This document shows positions 1-7,012 of a stretch of 17,726 bases of DNA, piece by piece; positions within the stretch are counted from its first letter, which is position 1; each line of letters starts with the position of its first letter. Origin of the DNA: CAYOHG01 sp964465125 (GTDB lineage Bacteria; Planctomycetota; Phycisphaerae; UBA1845; Fen-1342); the NCBI GenBank assembly GCA_964465125.1, contig CAYXIO010000070.1:1-17726 (forward strand), written 5' to 3'. A program made the translations under genes and the position numbers. The notes under the pieces are model-generated. The model did no database searches. It saw only the letters and a list, made by a program, of their open reading frames with translations, and was not told the origin of the DNA.

Positions 1-2
1 GT

Positions 3-449
3 GCGGCGTCCAAGCCGGCGCGTGCGAAGCCGGACGGCAGTTCGCCGCCGCCGGGCTTCGCGATGACGCGCACCGGCCGGCCGGTCGTGGAGGTCATGCC
101 GGACGAGCACGGGCTGCATTGTCCCGAGTGCGGCGGCACGATGGAGCTGCGGCGTGGCCGTTTCGGGCCGTTTTTCTCCTGCACGGGATTTCCGAAGTGC
201 AAGTTCGTCGCAAACCTCCGCGGCGAAGCCAAGAAGCAGGCGGAAGAGCTTCTGCCCGCGCCGCAGCGGACCAAGCCGGTCGAGACGGACATCGTGTGCG
301 ACGAGTGCGGCGGCAAGATGGTGATTCGCCAGGGGCAGCGCGGCCGGTTCCTTGGCTGCGGCAACTATCCGAAGTGCAAGGCGACGCGCGAGCTGCCGCC
401 GGAGTTGGTCGCCCCACGCCGCACAGCGGCCTCGACCGCGGCGAAATGA
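3..449 (+). CDS. topA: DNA topoisomerase I, C-terminal fragment (5' end outside window)
   Basis: This is the C-terminal end of type IA DNA topoisomerase I, which relaxes negatively supercoiled DNA. The frame is open back to the window edge, so the catalytic domains lie upstream and the ATG at 63 is probably internal. Two topoisomerase zinc ribbons are visible, each with Cys-x2-Cys-x16-Cys-x5-Cys spacing. The first begins CPECGG and ends FPKCK; the second begins CDECGG and ends YPKCK. They are joined by a Lys/Glu-rich linker, and the protein ends in a short Ala/Thr-rich tail. Paired C-terminal zinc ribbons of this type bind single-stranded DNA in known TopA proteins. The next gene starts 28 bases after the stop on the same strand. 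Another zinc-ribbon protein is possible because only about 148 codons are visible, but the ribbon pattern is very typical of TopA. Confidence 0.85.
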   Translation, partial: AASKPARAKPDGSSPPPGFAMTRTGRPVVEVMPDEHGLHCPECGGTMELRRGRFGPFFSCTGFPKCKFVANLRGEAKKQAEELLPAPQRTKPVETDIVCDECGGKMVIRQGQRGRFLGCGNYPKCKATRELPPELVAPRRTAASTAAK

Positions 450-466
450 GCGCGGGCGATTGCGGC

Positions 467-471
467 AGGAG
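467..471 (+). promoter_or_regulatory. Shine-Dalgarno site that sets the start at 478
   Basis: AGGAG lies 6 bases before the ATG at 478. It supports that start over the in-frame ATG at 352, which lies inside topA and would add a low-complexity Arg-rich leader in front of the lipoprotein signal peptide. Confidence 0.7.
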
Positions 472-477
472 TGGCGA

Positions 478-1989
478 ATGAGCGCGCGGGCGGTCTTGTG
501 GCTTGCCGCGGCGACGTTGATGCTCGGCGGGTGCGACCGGCCATCGGCGAGCGCGTCCAAGACCGGGCCGGGCGCTGTCCAACCTGCCGCTGCCGGCCCG
601 CGCGCCTCCGAAAGCCCGGCGCACGACAAGCCGCAGCGCCCCAACGTCGTCCTGATCTCGATCGACACGCTCCGCGCGGATCACGTCAGCGCCTACGGCT
701 ACTCGCGAAAGACGACGCCGAACCTGGACGCGCTCGCCGCGGGCGGAGTCCTGTTTGAGCAGGCGATCAGCAGCACTTCGTGGACGCTGCCGTCGCACGC
801 CGCCATCCTGACCGGCCTGGCGGACAGCGTTCACGGCGCGACCGACACGGACAAGCCGCTCGACGAAAGCCGAACGACGCTGGCCGAGCGGCTTAAAGCG
901 CTTGGTTACACGACGGCGGGCTTTTTCGCCGGCCCCTATCTGCACCCGATCTTCGGATTCGGGCAGGGCTTCGACACCTACGTCGATTGCACGTCCTACG
1001 CCGACTTCAACGACCAGCGCGCCGCGCAGACGGGCACCATCGAGGGCCCCGACGTCTGGCAGCGCTCGCAGCACGACGTCACCAACCCGCGGCTCTACGG
1101 CGAAGTCAGGAAGTGGCTCGATTCCAAGCCGGACGGACCGTTCCTGTTGTTCATGCACATGTGGGACGTGCACTTCGATTTCGTGCCGCCGCCGCCTTAC
1201 GACAAGATGTTCGACCCCGAATACACCGGCACGATCACCGGCGAGAAGTTCTTCTTCAACCCGGCCGTGAACCCGAACATGCCGCGGCGCGACCTGGAGC
1301 ACCTGATCGCCCTCTACGACGGCGAGATCGCCTGGACCGACGAGCATGTCGGCAAGCTGATCGGCGACCTTCAGCGGCTGGGCGTGTACGACGACACGCT
1401 CTTCATTGTGACCGCCGATCACGGAACGGCATTCTTTGAGCACGGGCAGCGCGCCCATCGCAACGGGCTGTGGGACGAACTGGTTCATGTGCCGTTGATC
1501 GTGCGCTGGCCGAAGCAGGTCGACGCAGGCCGGCGCGTCGCGACGCAGGTGCGCACCATCGACATCGTGCCGACCGTGCTGGCGCTGCTGGGAGAGCCGC
1601 ACCCGCCCGAAGTCATGGGCCAGAGCCTGCGTCCGCTGCTCGCGGGGCGCGAGATGGTGACGCGGCTGCCGGCGATCAGCGAGCTGCTGACGCTCGGACT
1701 GAAGCTGCGCTCGATCCGGCGGGCGGACTACAAGCTGATCTGGGACGAGGAAACCGACGGCGGAAACGTGTTCGACCTGCACGCGGACCCGGGCGAACTG
1801 CACGCCCTGCCCCGCGCGGATCTCGCGCAAGTCAAACGGGCACTCGAAGAGTACCGCGCGGCGTTGCACTGGCTTGACGAATTTCGCGCCGCGCAGCCCG
1901 CCAAGGGCACTTCGTCCAGCACCATCCCTCCCGGCGTGCTCGAGCGGCTGCGCAGCCTGGGCTACGTCGGCGGCGAGGAAGAGCCGTAG
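478..1989 (+). CDS. Sulfatase/alkaline phosphatase-superfamily lipoprotein with Thr nucleophile
   Basis: A 503-residue predicted lipoprotein of the sulfatase (Pfam PF00884-type) fold. The N-terminus is a short signal peptide ending in the lipobox LGGC (Cys19), followed by a Pro/Ala/Ser-rich linker. The fold begins at NVVLISIDTLRADH, where Asp63 is the expected metal ligand. The nucleophile region is SWTLPSH: Thr103 sits where formylglycine sulfatases have Cys or Ser in C/S-x-P-x-R, and His replaces the Arg. The second metal pair is Asp314-His315 in TADHG, followed by the EHG and VPLIVRWP motifs usual for the family. The C-terminus carries an RLRSLGYVGG motif seen in related proteins. A Thr nucleophile is known in LtaS-type phosphoglycerol transferases, so a phosphatase, phosphodiesterase or transferase acting on an envelope substrate is as likely as a sulfatase. 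The substrate is unknown. It probably acts on the periplasmic face of a membrane. Confidence 0.85.
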   Translation: MSARAVLWLAAATLMLGGCDRPSASASKTGPGAVQPAAAGPRASESPAHDKPQRPNVVLISIDTLRADHVSAYGYSRKTTPNLDALAAGGVLFEQAISSTSWTLPSHAAILTGLADSVHGATDTDKPLDESRTTLAERLKALGYTTAGFFAGPYLHPIFGFGQGFDTYVDCTSYADFNDQRAAQTGTIEGPDVWQRSQHDVTNPRLYGEVRKWLDSKPDGPFLLFMHMWDVHFDFVPPPPYDKMFDPEYTGTITGEKFFFNPAVNPNMPRRDLEHLIALYDGEIAWTDEHVGKLIGDLQRLGVYDDTLFIVTADHGTAFFEHGQRAHRNGLWDELVHVPLIVRWPKQVDAGRRVATQVRTIDIVPTVLALLGEPHPPEVMGQSLRPLLAGREMVTRLPAISELLTLGLKLRSIRRADYKLIWDEETDGGNVFDLHADPGELHALPRADLAQVKRALEEYRAALHWLDEFRAAQPAKGTSSSTIPPGVLERLRSLGYVGGEEEP

Positions 1990-1996
1990 CCGTTCG

Positions 1997-2461
1997 TCAG
2001 ACGGGCGCCCTCGCGGTGCGCCGGCCCGCCAGCGACCCAAGCCGCGCCGCAACCAGACCCACCAGGAGCAACCCCAACGAGCCCGGCTCCGGCGAATCCA
2101 TCACCATCGCCGCCATGGCCCATTTCGGCGAGAAATCCAGGCCGGTCGCGCCCGGCCGCGGGCTGGCCGGCGAGCCGCCGTCCATTGAGTAGAACGGCTT
2201 GGCCAGCAGCGGATTCTCCAGAAGACCCGACGGGGGTGCAGCGTTTACCCGTGCTCGCGGGACCGCAAGGGGCGCGTGGGCGTGAAAGCCGGAGTCACGC
2301 CACTCCGGTGTGGGCGGCGTCCACGGCGTACCCGCCGTGTCGAACGGGTAGACGGTGGAGCCGAATCCGGTCTTGCTCAGGCCGGTGATTGAGTCCGCGC
2401 TCGCGCCGCTGGGTAGGAGAATGGCTGCCAGGGCGCAGAGGCCTGCGATCGTGCGCGTCAT
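1997..2461 (-). CDS. Small PEP-CTERM sorting-domain protein
   Basis: A 154-residue exported protein. It has a Sec signal peptide (Met-Thr-Arg-Thr, then a hydrophobic core, with likely cleavage after ASA at residues 20-22). A Pro/Gly-rich middle region of about 100 residues resembles nothing I recognise. The C-terminal PEP-CTERM tripartite signal has Pro-Glu-Pro at 124-126, a hydrophobic stretch GLLLVGLVAA, and an Arg-containing end (GRRTAR). Proteins with this signal are processed by an exosortase and are often tied to extracellular polysaccharide or the cell surface; no exosortase gene is in the window. The start is set by GAGGAA (plus-strand 2468-2473), 6 bases before the ATG at 2461. Longer in-frame starts upstream have no signal peptide. 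It converges on the lipoprotein gene with only 7 bases between stop codons. Confidence 0.8.
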   Translation of the reverse strand: MTRTIAGLCALAAILLPSGASADSITGLSKTGFGSTVYPFDTAGTPWTPPTPEWRDSGFHAHAPLAVPRARVNAAPPSGLLENPLLAKPFYSMDGGSPASPRPGATGLDFSPKWAMAAMVMDSPEPGSLGLLLVGLVAARLGSLAGRRTARAPV

Positions 2462-2703
2462 GCGTGTTTCCTCGAAGACGATGGCGCCAGGCCGCCGAAC
2501 CGACGGGAACGGCGTGCGTGCACCCACCGGTAGCATTGCAAACAACGGGCGGCGTGGGCCACTCCAAACCTGGCACGCGATCCGGGGTCCGAGATTCCGT
2601 GTCGGCGCGCTGCGGCGCGGGGTTGCCCCGGGTCGCATTGTGGTATTATCGCGCAGGGGATCCTCGTTCGAACGGGCTCCCAGACGTGTGCAGGAGTGTG
2701 TCG
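2462..2703. other. Divergent intergenic region between the PEP-CTERM and WD40 genes
   Basis: This stretch of 242 bases separates two divergent genes and should hold promoters for both. On the plus strand, TTGCCC (2623-2628) and TATTAT (2644-2649) form a weak candidate. No convincing promoter was found for the minus-strand gene beyond its ribosome binding site. No RNA gene or operator-like palindrome stood out. Confidence 0.5.
2623..2649 (+). promoter_or_regulatory. Candidate promoter for the WD40 gene
   Basis: TTGCCC (2623-2628) and TATTAT (2644-2649) are separated by 15 bases, shorter than the ideal 17. The A+T-rich hexamer stands out in a GC-rich background and lies 54 bases before the start codon at 2704. 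This is motif matching only. Confidence 0.3.
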
Positions 2704-3810
2704 ATGAGGTCGTTGCTGCTACTCGGTTTGTTCGCGCTGGTCGCGACCCTGGGGATGGGGGATCAGCGGGGCGAGCGGCCGTGTGCCGACCTGCGCGGCT
2801 GCGACGGCGCGGTCCAGCGCGTCGCTTTCTCGCCGGACGGGAAATGGCTGGCCAGCGTGGACAAGCACGGGGACGTGCGCGTCTGGGACATTGCGACCCG
2901 GACGGTGGTGCAACGGCTCGCACCGCGCGGCAAGACGATCACCGGCGACACGGTGGGTTCGATCAACCATCGGCAGGTGGAAAGCGTCGCCTTCAGCCCG
3001 GATGGGACCCTGCTTGCGGAGGCCACGTCCGAAAGTTCTCTGCTCGGCAGCGCGCGGCTGTGGGACCCCGGCACGGGAATGCAGGTGCGCATGCTGGCCG
3101 AGGGCGAGCGCAACGTGCGTGAGATCGTCTTTTCGCCGGACGGCAAACAGGTGGCGTTCAACGCTCGAGATGAGCAGGGTGCGAACCACAAGATCGTGCT
3201 GATGGAAGCCGCCACCGGGCAGCGCGTACGCGAATTGCGCGAGCCGCGGCTGGCGGTTACGCGCCTGGCCTACAGCCCGGACGGTACACTGCTGGCCAGC
3301 GCCGGGGCCACGCAGGTAGTGATCTGGGACCTGGCGACCGGTAAGCCGCGCCACAATTTCAGCGCGCACAAGAAGGCCATTCAGGCGGTTCAGTTTTCGC
3401 CCGACGGAAGGACGCTCGCGACCGCCGGCAGCGATGACTACATCCGGCTGTGGAGCGTCGAGACCGGGAAGCGCGAGCGGCAGTGGGAGGCCAAGCAGGG
3501 CGGCGTCAACGCCCTGGTGTACAGCCCCTCCGGTCGAACGATCATCACCGCGGGGGATAACAACGCGATCGCGTTGTGGAAGCCGTGGAGCGGCAAGGCC
3601 CGCAGGTCGCTCTTCGCGCATGTCGACGACGTGATCAGCCTGGACATCTCGAAGGACGGCAAGCTGATCGCCAGCGGCAGCCGTGATAACACCATCGCAC
3701 TGTGGAACTTCTCCGAGCCCGCCGAGAGCGAGGACCAGCGCGACCGCGAGAAGGAAGCGGCGAAGGAAGCGAAGAACAAGCCGGACGACAACGAGGAGAG
3801 CAAACCCTAG
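2704..3810 (+). CDS. Exported seven-bladed WD40 repeat protein
   Basis: A 368-residue protein with a hydrophobic N-terminal signal sequence (MRSLLLLGLFALVATLG) followed by seven WD40-type units. Each contains a strand like VAFSPDGxxLA and most end in a V/I-x-L/V-W-D/S/N motif. The units begin near GAVQRVAFSPDG, VESVAFSPDG, VREIVFSPDG, VTRLAYSPDG, IQAVQFSPDG, VNALVYSPSG and VISLDISKDG. Seven units should close one beta-propeller, a scaffold for protein contacts rather than an enzyme. The tail of about 30 residues is rich in Glu, Lys and Asp. The start is set by AGGAG at 2692-2696, 7 bases before ATG. Its stop codon overlaps the GTG of the next gene by one base, so the two are probably translationally coupled, and the propeller may work with that lipoprotein outside the cytoplasm. 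The partner is an inference. Confidence 0.85.
   Translation: MRSLLLLGLFALVATLGMGDQRGERPCADLRGCDGAVQRVAFSPDGKWLASVDKHGDVRVWDIATRTVVQRLAPRGKTITGDTVGSINHRQVESVAFSPDGTLLAEATSESSLLGSARLWDPGTGMQVRMLAEGERNVREIVFSPDGKQVAFNARDEQGANHKIVLMEAATGQRVRELREPRLAVTRLAYSPDGTLLASAGATQVVIWDLATGKPRHNFSAHKKAIQAVQFSPDGRTLATAGSDDYIRLWSVETGKRERQWEAKQGGVNALVYSPSGRTIITAGDNNAIALWKPWSGKARRSLFAHVDDVISLDISKDGKLIASGSRDNTIALWNFSEPAESEDQRDREKEAAKEAKNKPDDNEESKP
3793..3800 (+). promoter_or_regulatory. Shine-Dalgarno site for the GTG start at 3810
   Basis: GAGGAGAG lies inside the last codons of the WD40 gene, 9 bases before the GTG at 3810. The GTG shares its first base with the WD40 stop (TAGTG). This supports GTG over the upstream in-frame ATG at 3702, which would place about 36 charged residues before the lipoprotein signal. 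Confidence 0.65.
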
Positions 3811-5405
3811 TGCGCGCGGCGCTGTCCGGGTCCGGCCGAGTCGTGCAGGCGCTGCTGCTCGCCGCGCTGTTGGGCGCGCCCGGGTGCGGGCGTGGCGAAT
3901 CCTTAGCGCCGCGCAAGCCGCGAAATGTCGTCCTCATCAGCGTCTGCTCCATCCGTGCCGATCACACCAGCCTGTACGGCTACGCGCGCGACACGACCCC
4001 GAACCTGCGCGCCTTCTCGCGCGACGCGGTGGTCTTTGACACCGCGATCTCGCAGTGGCCCAAGACCACGCCTGCGTTTGCCACGCTGATGTCGGCCAAG
4101 TACGGCCACACGACCGGGGTGATGCGCATCACGCCTAATCAGGTGCTGGGCGACGAGAATGAAACGCTGGCCGAGGTGCTGGCTTCGCATGGCTACGCCA
4201 CGGCGGCGTTCGTGAGCACGATGGCCGTCTTCCGCGCCAACATCCTCCAGGGCTTCGCCGAGCAGAAGGAGCTCTGGCAGGAGCTGCTCGCCGGGCAGTG
4301 GGGCGCTCCTTCGAACGCCGCCCTGGCCTGGCTCGAGCAGCGCGATCCCAAACGGCCGTTCTTCCTCTGGGTGCATTACAACAACGCGCATTATCCGCTC
4401 CACGGCGGCGGCGCACCGCCGGAGACGTTCGTCGGCGACGATTATTACAACCCGGACATGACCGTGCGGCTGCACACTGATCCGCGTATGCGTCTGGCGC
4501 TGGAGGTGCCCGCGGATCATCCCGGGCGCGACCAGATTCTGATGGCCGACATGGGCGGCCTGCACCACAAGCTGATCCGCTGGAACGAGGTGCCGCGCGA
4601 GCGCGTCGCGCAGCTCGCCTACTACGTGGCGCGCTACGACGCGGGCGTCCTGGGGGCGGACCTGGCGATCGGGCGGCTGCTGGACGGGCTGCGCGCGCAG
4701 GGCCTGCTCGACGACACCGTTGTCGCGTTCGTCGGCGATCACGGCGAAAGCCTCGGCGATCAGAACTACTTCTTCGAGCACGGGCGCTTCCCGTACGACA
4801 GCACCGCGCGCGTGCCTCTCTTCATCCGTTTTCCGAACGGACAGCACGCCCGGCACGTCGAGCTGCCGGTGGCGTCCTTCGCGCTCGCGCCGACGTTGCT
4901 CGACGCGGTCGGGTCGGCGCCGCCCAAGGACTGGGAATCGCATTCGCTGATGCCGGTGATCGAGCGTCGCGCGGCGCCGCCGGCCTACGTATTCAGCGAG
5001 TCCGGGTACCAGCGCGATTACACGCTCGCCGTCCGCGATTCCCGCTGGAAGCTGATCTGGGTGCCGAACGAGATCGACAGGCGCTTGCAGCGCGGGGTGG
5101 AATACGAGCTCTATGACTACCGCGCCGACCCCTGCGAGCAGAACAACGTGGCCGACGCACACCCGGAAGTGGTCGCCGAGCTGCGCGGCGTGCTTCAGGG
5201 CTGGGCGCAGCCGTGGCTGGAGAAGGCTCACGAGCGCGTCTACCAAATCGAGCTGAACTACACACCGGAGCAGTTGGCGAACCTGGCGGCGCTGGGCTAT
5301 GTGAATATCGGAGACAGCTCGGATTCGCAGGCGGTGGCGCCCGAATCCGCGGCCGGCGCCCCGCCGCTCGATTGCGCTCCGACCAGCGCCCCGATTCACC
5401 CGTGA
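3810..5405 (+). CDS. Sulfatase/alkaline phosphatase-superfamily lipoprotein with altered metal site
   Basis: A 531-residue protein starting at GTG. The N-terminal signal has a hydrophobic core (VVQALLLAALLG) and a lipobox-like APGC (Cys26), so it is probably a lipoprotein. The sulfatase-fold start reads NVVLISVCSIRADH. The position normally held by the metal-binding Asp is Cys46, coded by TGC. The nucleophile region is KTTPAF with Thr86 at the catalytic position, as in the first lipoprotein, so formylglycine maturation is not expected. Asp310-His311 in GDHGES keeps the second metal pair. The C-terminus has an LAALGYV motif like its paralogue upstream, then an Ala/Pro-rich tail. The conserved blocks of the two are clearly similar, but they are not recent duplicates. 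Substrate and activity are unknown; it may be a metal-poor or inactive homologue. It is coupled to the WD40 gene, and selA starts 49 bases downstream. Confidence 0.8.
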   Translation: MRAALSGSGRVVQALLLAALLGAPGCGRGESLAPRKPRNVVLISVCSIRADHTSLYGYARDTTPNLRAFSRDAVVFDTAISQWPKTTPAFATLMSAKYGHTTGVMRITPNQVLGDENETLAEVLASHGYATAAFVSTMAVFRANILQGFAEQKELWQELLAGQWGAPSNAALAWLEQRDPKRPFFLWVHYNNAHYPLHGGGAPPETFVGDDYYNPDMTVRLHTDPRMRLALEVPADHPGRDQILMADMGGLHHKLIRWNEVPRERVAQLAYYVARYDAGVLGADLAIGRLLDGLRAQGLLDDTVVAFVGDHGESLGDQNYFFEHGRFPYDSTARVPLFIRFPNGQHARHVELPVASFALAPTLLDAVGSAPPKDWESHSLMPVIERRAAPPAYVFSESGYQRDYTLAVRDSRWKLIWVPNEIDRRLQRGVEYELYDYRADPCEQNNVADAHPEVVAELRGVLQGWAQPWLEKAHERVYQIELNYTPEQLANLAALGYVNIGDSSDSQAVAPESAAGAPPLDCAPTSAPIHP

Positions 5406-5454
5406 GCGCGGAATCGTCTGCCAGGCGAGGACACGCAGCATTATCATCCGCGGC

Positions 5455-6891
5455 ATGAAGCCCACGTCGCCGCTATCGTCGGCTCCGGCGCTGCGTGACC
5501 TGCCGTCCGTGGACTACCTTCTGCGGCAATCCGCGATCGCGAGCCTGCTGGACGAGGTTTCGCGCCCGGAGCTTCTGCACGTCATTCACGCGGTGCTGGA
5601 GGACTGCCGCAACGAGCTGCGCCGCGGCCAGGCGCCGGCCCTGACCGTTACGGCGCTGGCCTTGCGAGCGCGCGAGAAGCTCTACGAGAGGCAACGCCCG
5701 CACTTGCGCCGCGTGATCAACGCGACCGGAATCGTGCTGCACACGGGGCTCGGTCGGGCGCCTCTGGCGGCCGAAGCGCTGGCCGCCGCCGCCGAGATCG
5801 GCGCGGACTACTGCAACCTCGAGGTGGATCTGTCGACCGGGCAGCGCGGCGATCGTCACGAGCACGCGCGCGAGCTGCTGACGGAGCTGACCGGAGCGGA
5901 AGACGCGCTCGTCGTCAACAACAACGCCGCCGCCACCTACCTTACCCTGCACGCACTCGCCTGCGGCCGCGGCGCGATCGTCTCGCGCGGGCAACTGGTC
6001 GAGATCGGCGGCTCGTATCGCATGCCGGACATCATGGCCGCGGCCGGCTGCCGCATGGTCGAGGTGGGCTCGACCAATCGCACGCGCCGTAATGACTACG
6101 AGCGTGCGATCGACGAGCAAACGGCGATCCTGCTGCGCGTGCACACCAGCAACTACCGAATCCGCGGCTTTGTCGAGCACACGCCGCTGGCCGAGCTCGC
6201 CGCGCTGGCGCACGAACGCGGACTACTCGCCGTGGACGACCTCGGCGGGGGCCTGCTGGACGCAGATCTTCCCGGGCTGACCGGAGCGGATGGCTGGGAT
6301 GAGCCCAGCGTCCGCGACAGCGTCGCCGCCGGCGCCGACGTATCGCTTTTCAGCGGCGACAAGCTGCTCGGCGGGCCGCAGGCCGGGATCATCATCGGCC
6401 GTCGCGAGCTGCTCAGGCAGATTCGCGCGAATCCGCTCATGCGGACGTTCCGGCCCGACAAGGTCACGCTGGCCGCGCTGGAGGCGACGCTGCGGCTGTA
6501 CCGCGATCCGGAAACGGTTGTGCAGCGCGTCCCGGCCCTGCGGCTGCTGACGCTGCGCGAGGCCGAGCTGCGCGGCCGCGCCGAAGCGATGGCGCGCCGG
6601 CTCCGCGACTCTGCGCCAGCCGTCGACTGCCGCGCCGAGCCCGACACGTCGGAAGCGGGCGGCGGCTCGCTGCCGACGGTCGAATTCCCGACGTGGGTAA
6701 TCAGCGTCGCCGTCTCGGGCTGCTCGGCGGTTGAGTTGGCGGTGGCGCTGCGCTCGCGCGAGATTCCGGTCATCGGGCGAATCCGCGCCGAGCGCGCCGT
6801 CCTCGACTGCCGCACCATCAGCCCGGATGACGACGAGCTGGTGGTGTCGACGCTGGCGGCGATTGCGAGCGAGGCGAGCGCGTCGGCGTAG
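5455..6891 (+). CDS. selA: L-seryl-tRNA(Sec) selenium transferase
   Basis: SelA is a cytoplasmic PLP enzyme that converts seryl-tRNA(Sec) to selenocysteinyl-tRNA(Sec) using selenophosphate. The 478-residue protein is close to the 463 residues of the E. coli enzyme. The N-terminal region holds LPSVDYLLRQ, then INATGIVLHTGLGRAPL and the NNNAAATYLTL segment of the PLP site. The SGDKLLGGPQAG motif carries Lys303, which should be the PLP-binding lysine (E. coli Lys295). The start fits the family N-terminus but has no good Shine-Dalgarno. A TATCAT hexamer at 5442-5447 lies 7 bases before the ATG, so a leaderless message is possible. selB, its usual partner, is not adjacent; an Fpg-family gene follows after a terminator. 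Presence of selA implies that the organism decodes selenocysteine, provided selB, selC and selD exist elsewhere. Confidence 0.95.
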   Translation: MKPTSPLSSAPALRDLPSVDYLLRQSAIASLLDEVSRPELLHVIHAVLEDCRNELRRGQAPALTVTALALRAREKLYERQRPHLRRVINATGIVLHTGLGRAPLAAEALAAAAEIGADYCNLEVDLSTGQRGDRHEHARELLTELTGAEDALVVNNNAAATYLTLHALACGRGAIVSRGQLVEIGGSYRMPDIMAAAGCRMVEVGSTNRTRRNDYERAIDEQTAILLRVHTSNYRIRGFVEHTPLAELAALAHERGLLAVDDLGGGLLDADLPGLTGADGWDEPSVRDSVAAGADVSLFSGDKLLGGPQAGIIIGRRELLRQIRANPLMRTFRPDKVTLAALEATLRLYRDPETVVQRVPALRLLTLREAELRGRAEAMARRLRDSAPAVDCRAEPDTSEAGGGSLPTVEFPTWVISVAVSGCSAVELAVALRSREIPVIGRIRAERAVLDCRTISPDDDELVVSTLAAIASEASASA

Positions 6892-6903
6892 AACGGTTTC
6901 CAA

Positions 6904-6946
6904 ACGCCTCTCCCCGATGGGGAGAGATTGGGAGAGGCGTGTTTTT
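6904..6946 (+). terminator. Intrinsic terminator after selA
   Basis: Arms 6904-6914 and 6930-6940 form a perfect 11-bp stem (ACGCCTCTCCC with GGGAGAGGCGT), followed by GTTTTT (6941-6946). It begins 13 bases after the selA stop. The loop region can instead form a competing 8-bp hairpin, CTCTCCCC (6908-6915) with GGGGAGAG (6919-6926), around a 3-base loop. Confidence 0.75.
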
Positions 6947-6972
6947 CCTGCGGTCTTCCGACCCTCCCCCGA

Positions 6973-6993
6973 CCCCTCCCGGCGAGGGAGGGG
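6973..6993. repeat. Second palindrome in the selA-fpg gap
   Basis: CCCCTCCC (6973-6980) pairs with GGGAGGGG (6986-6993) around the loop GGCGA. With the preceding hairpin it makes a run of CTCCCC/GGGGAG inverted repeats that looks like the interspersed palindromes found between genes in many GC-rich bacterial genomes. Whether it recurs in this genome cannot be seen here. It lies 20 bases before the next start codon. Confidence 0.5.
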
Positions 6994-7012
6994 GCTTCTG
7001 GGATAGCCTCTA

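Noticed and set aside
94..2052. A 652-codon open frame on the minus strand opposite topA and the first lipoprotein
   Set aside because: It runs antisense to well-supported genes, has Arg/Val/Gln-rich shadow composition, and no recognisable motif. GC-rich codon use leaves the opposite frames open.
3903..5465. A 520-codon minus-strand frame opposite the second lipoprotein
   Set aside because: It is antisense to a protein with clear superfamily motifs and has no motif of its own.
3810..6891. Possible selenocysteine (in-frame TGA) use in genes near selA
   Set aside because: The Cys at the metal site of the second lipoprotein is coded by TGC. Reading past the TGA at 5403-5405 gives no family-like sequence.
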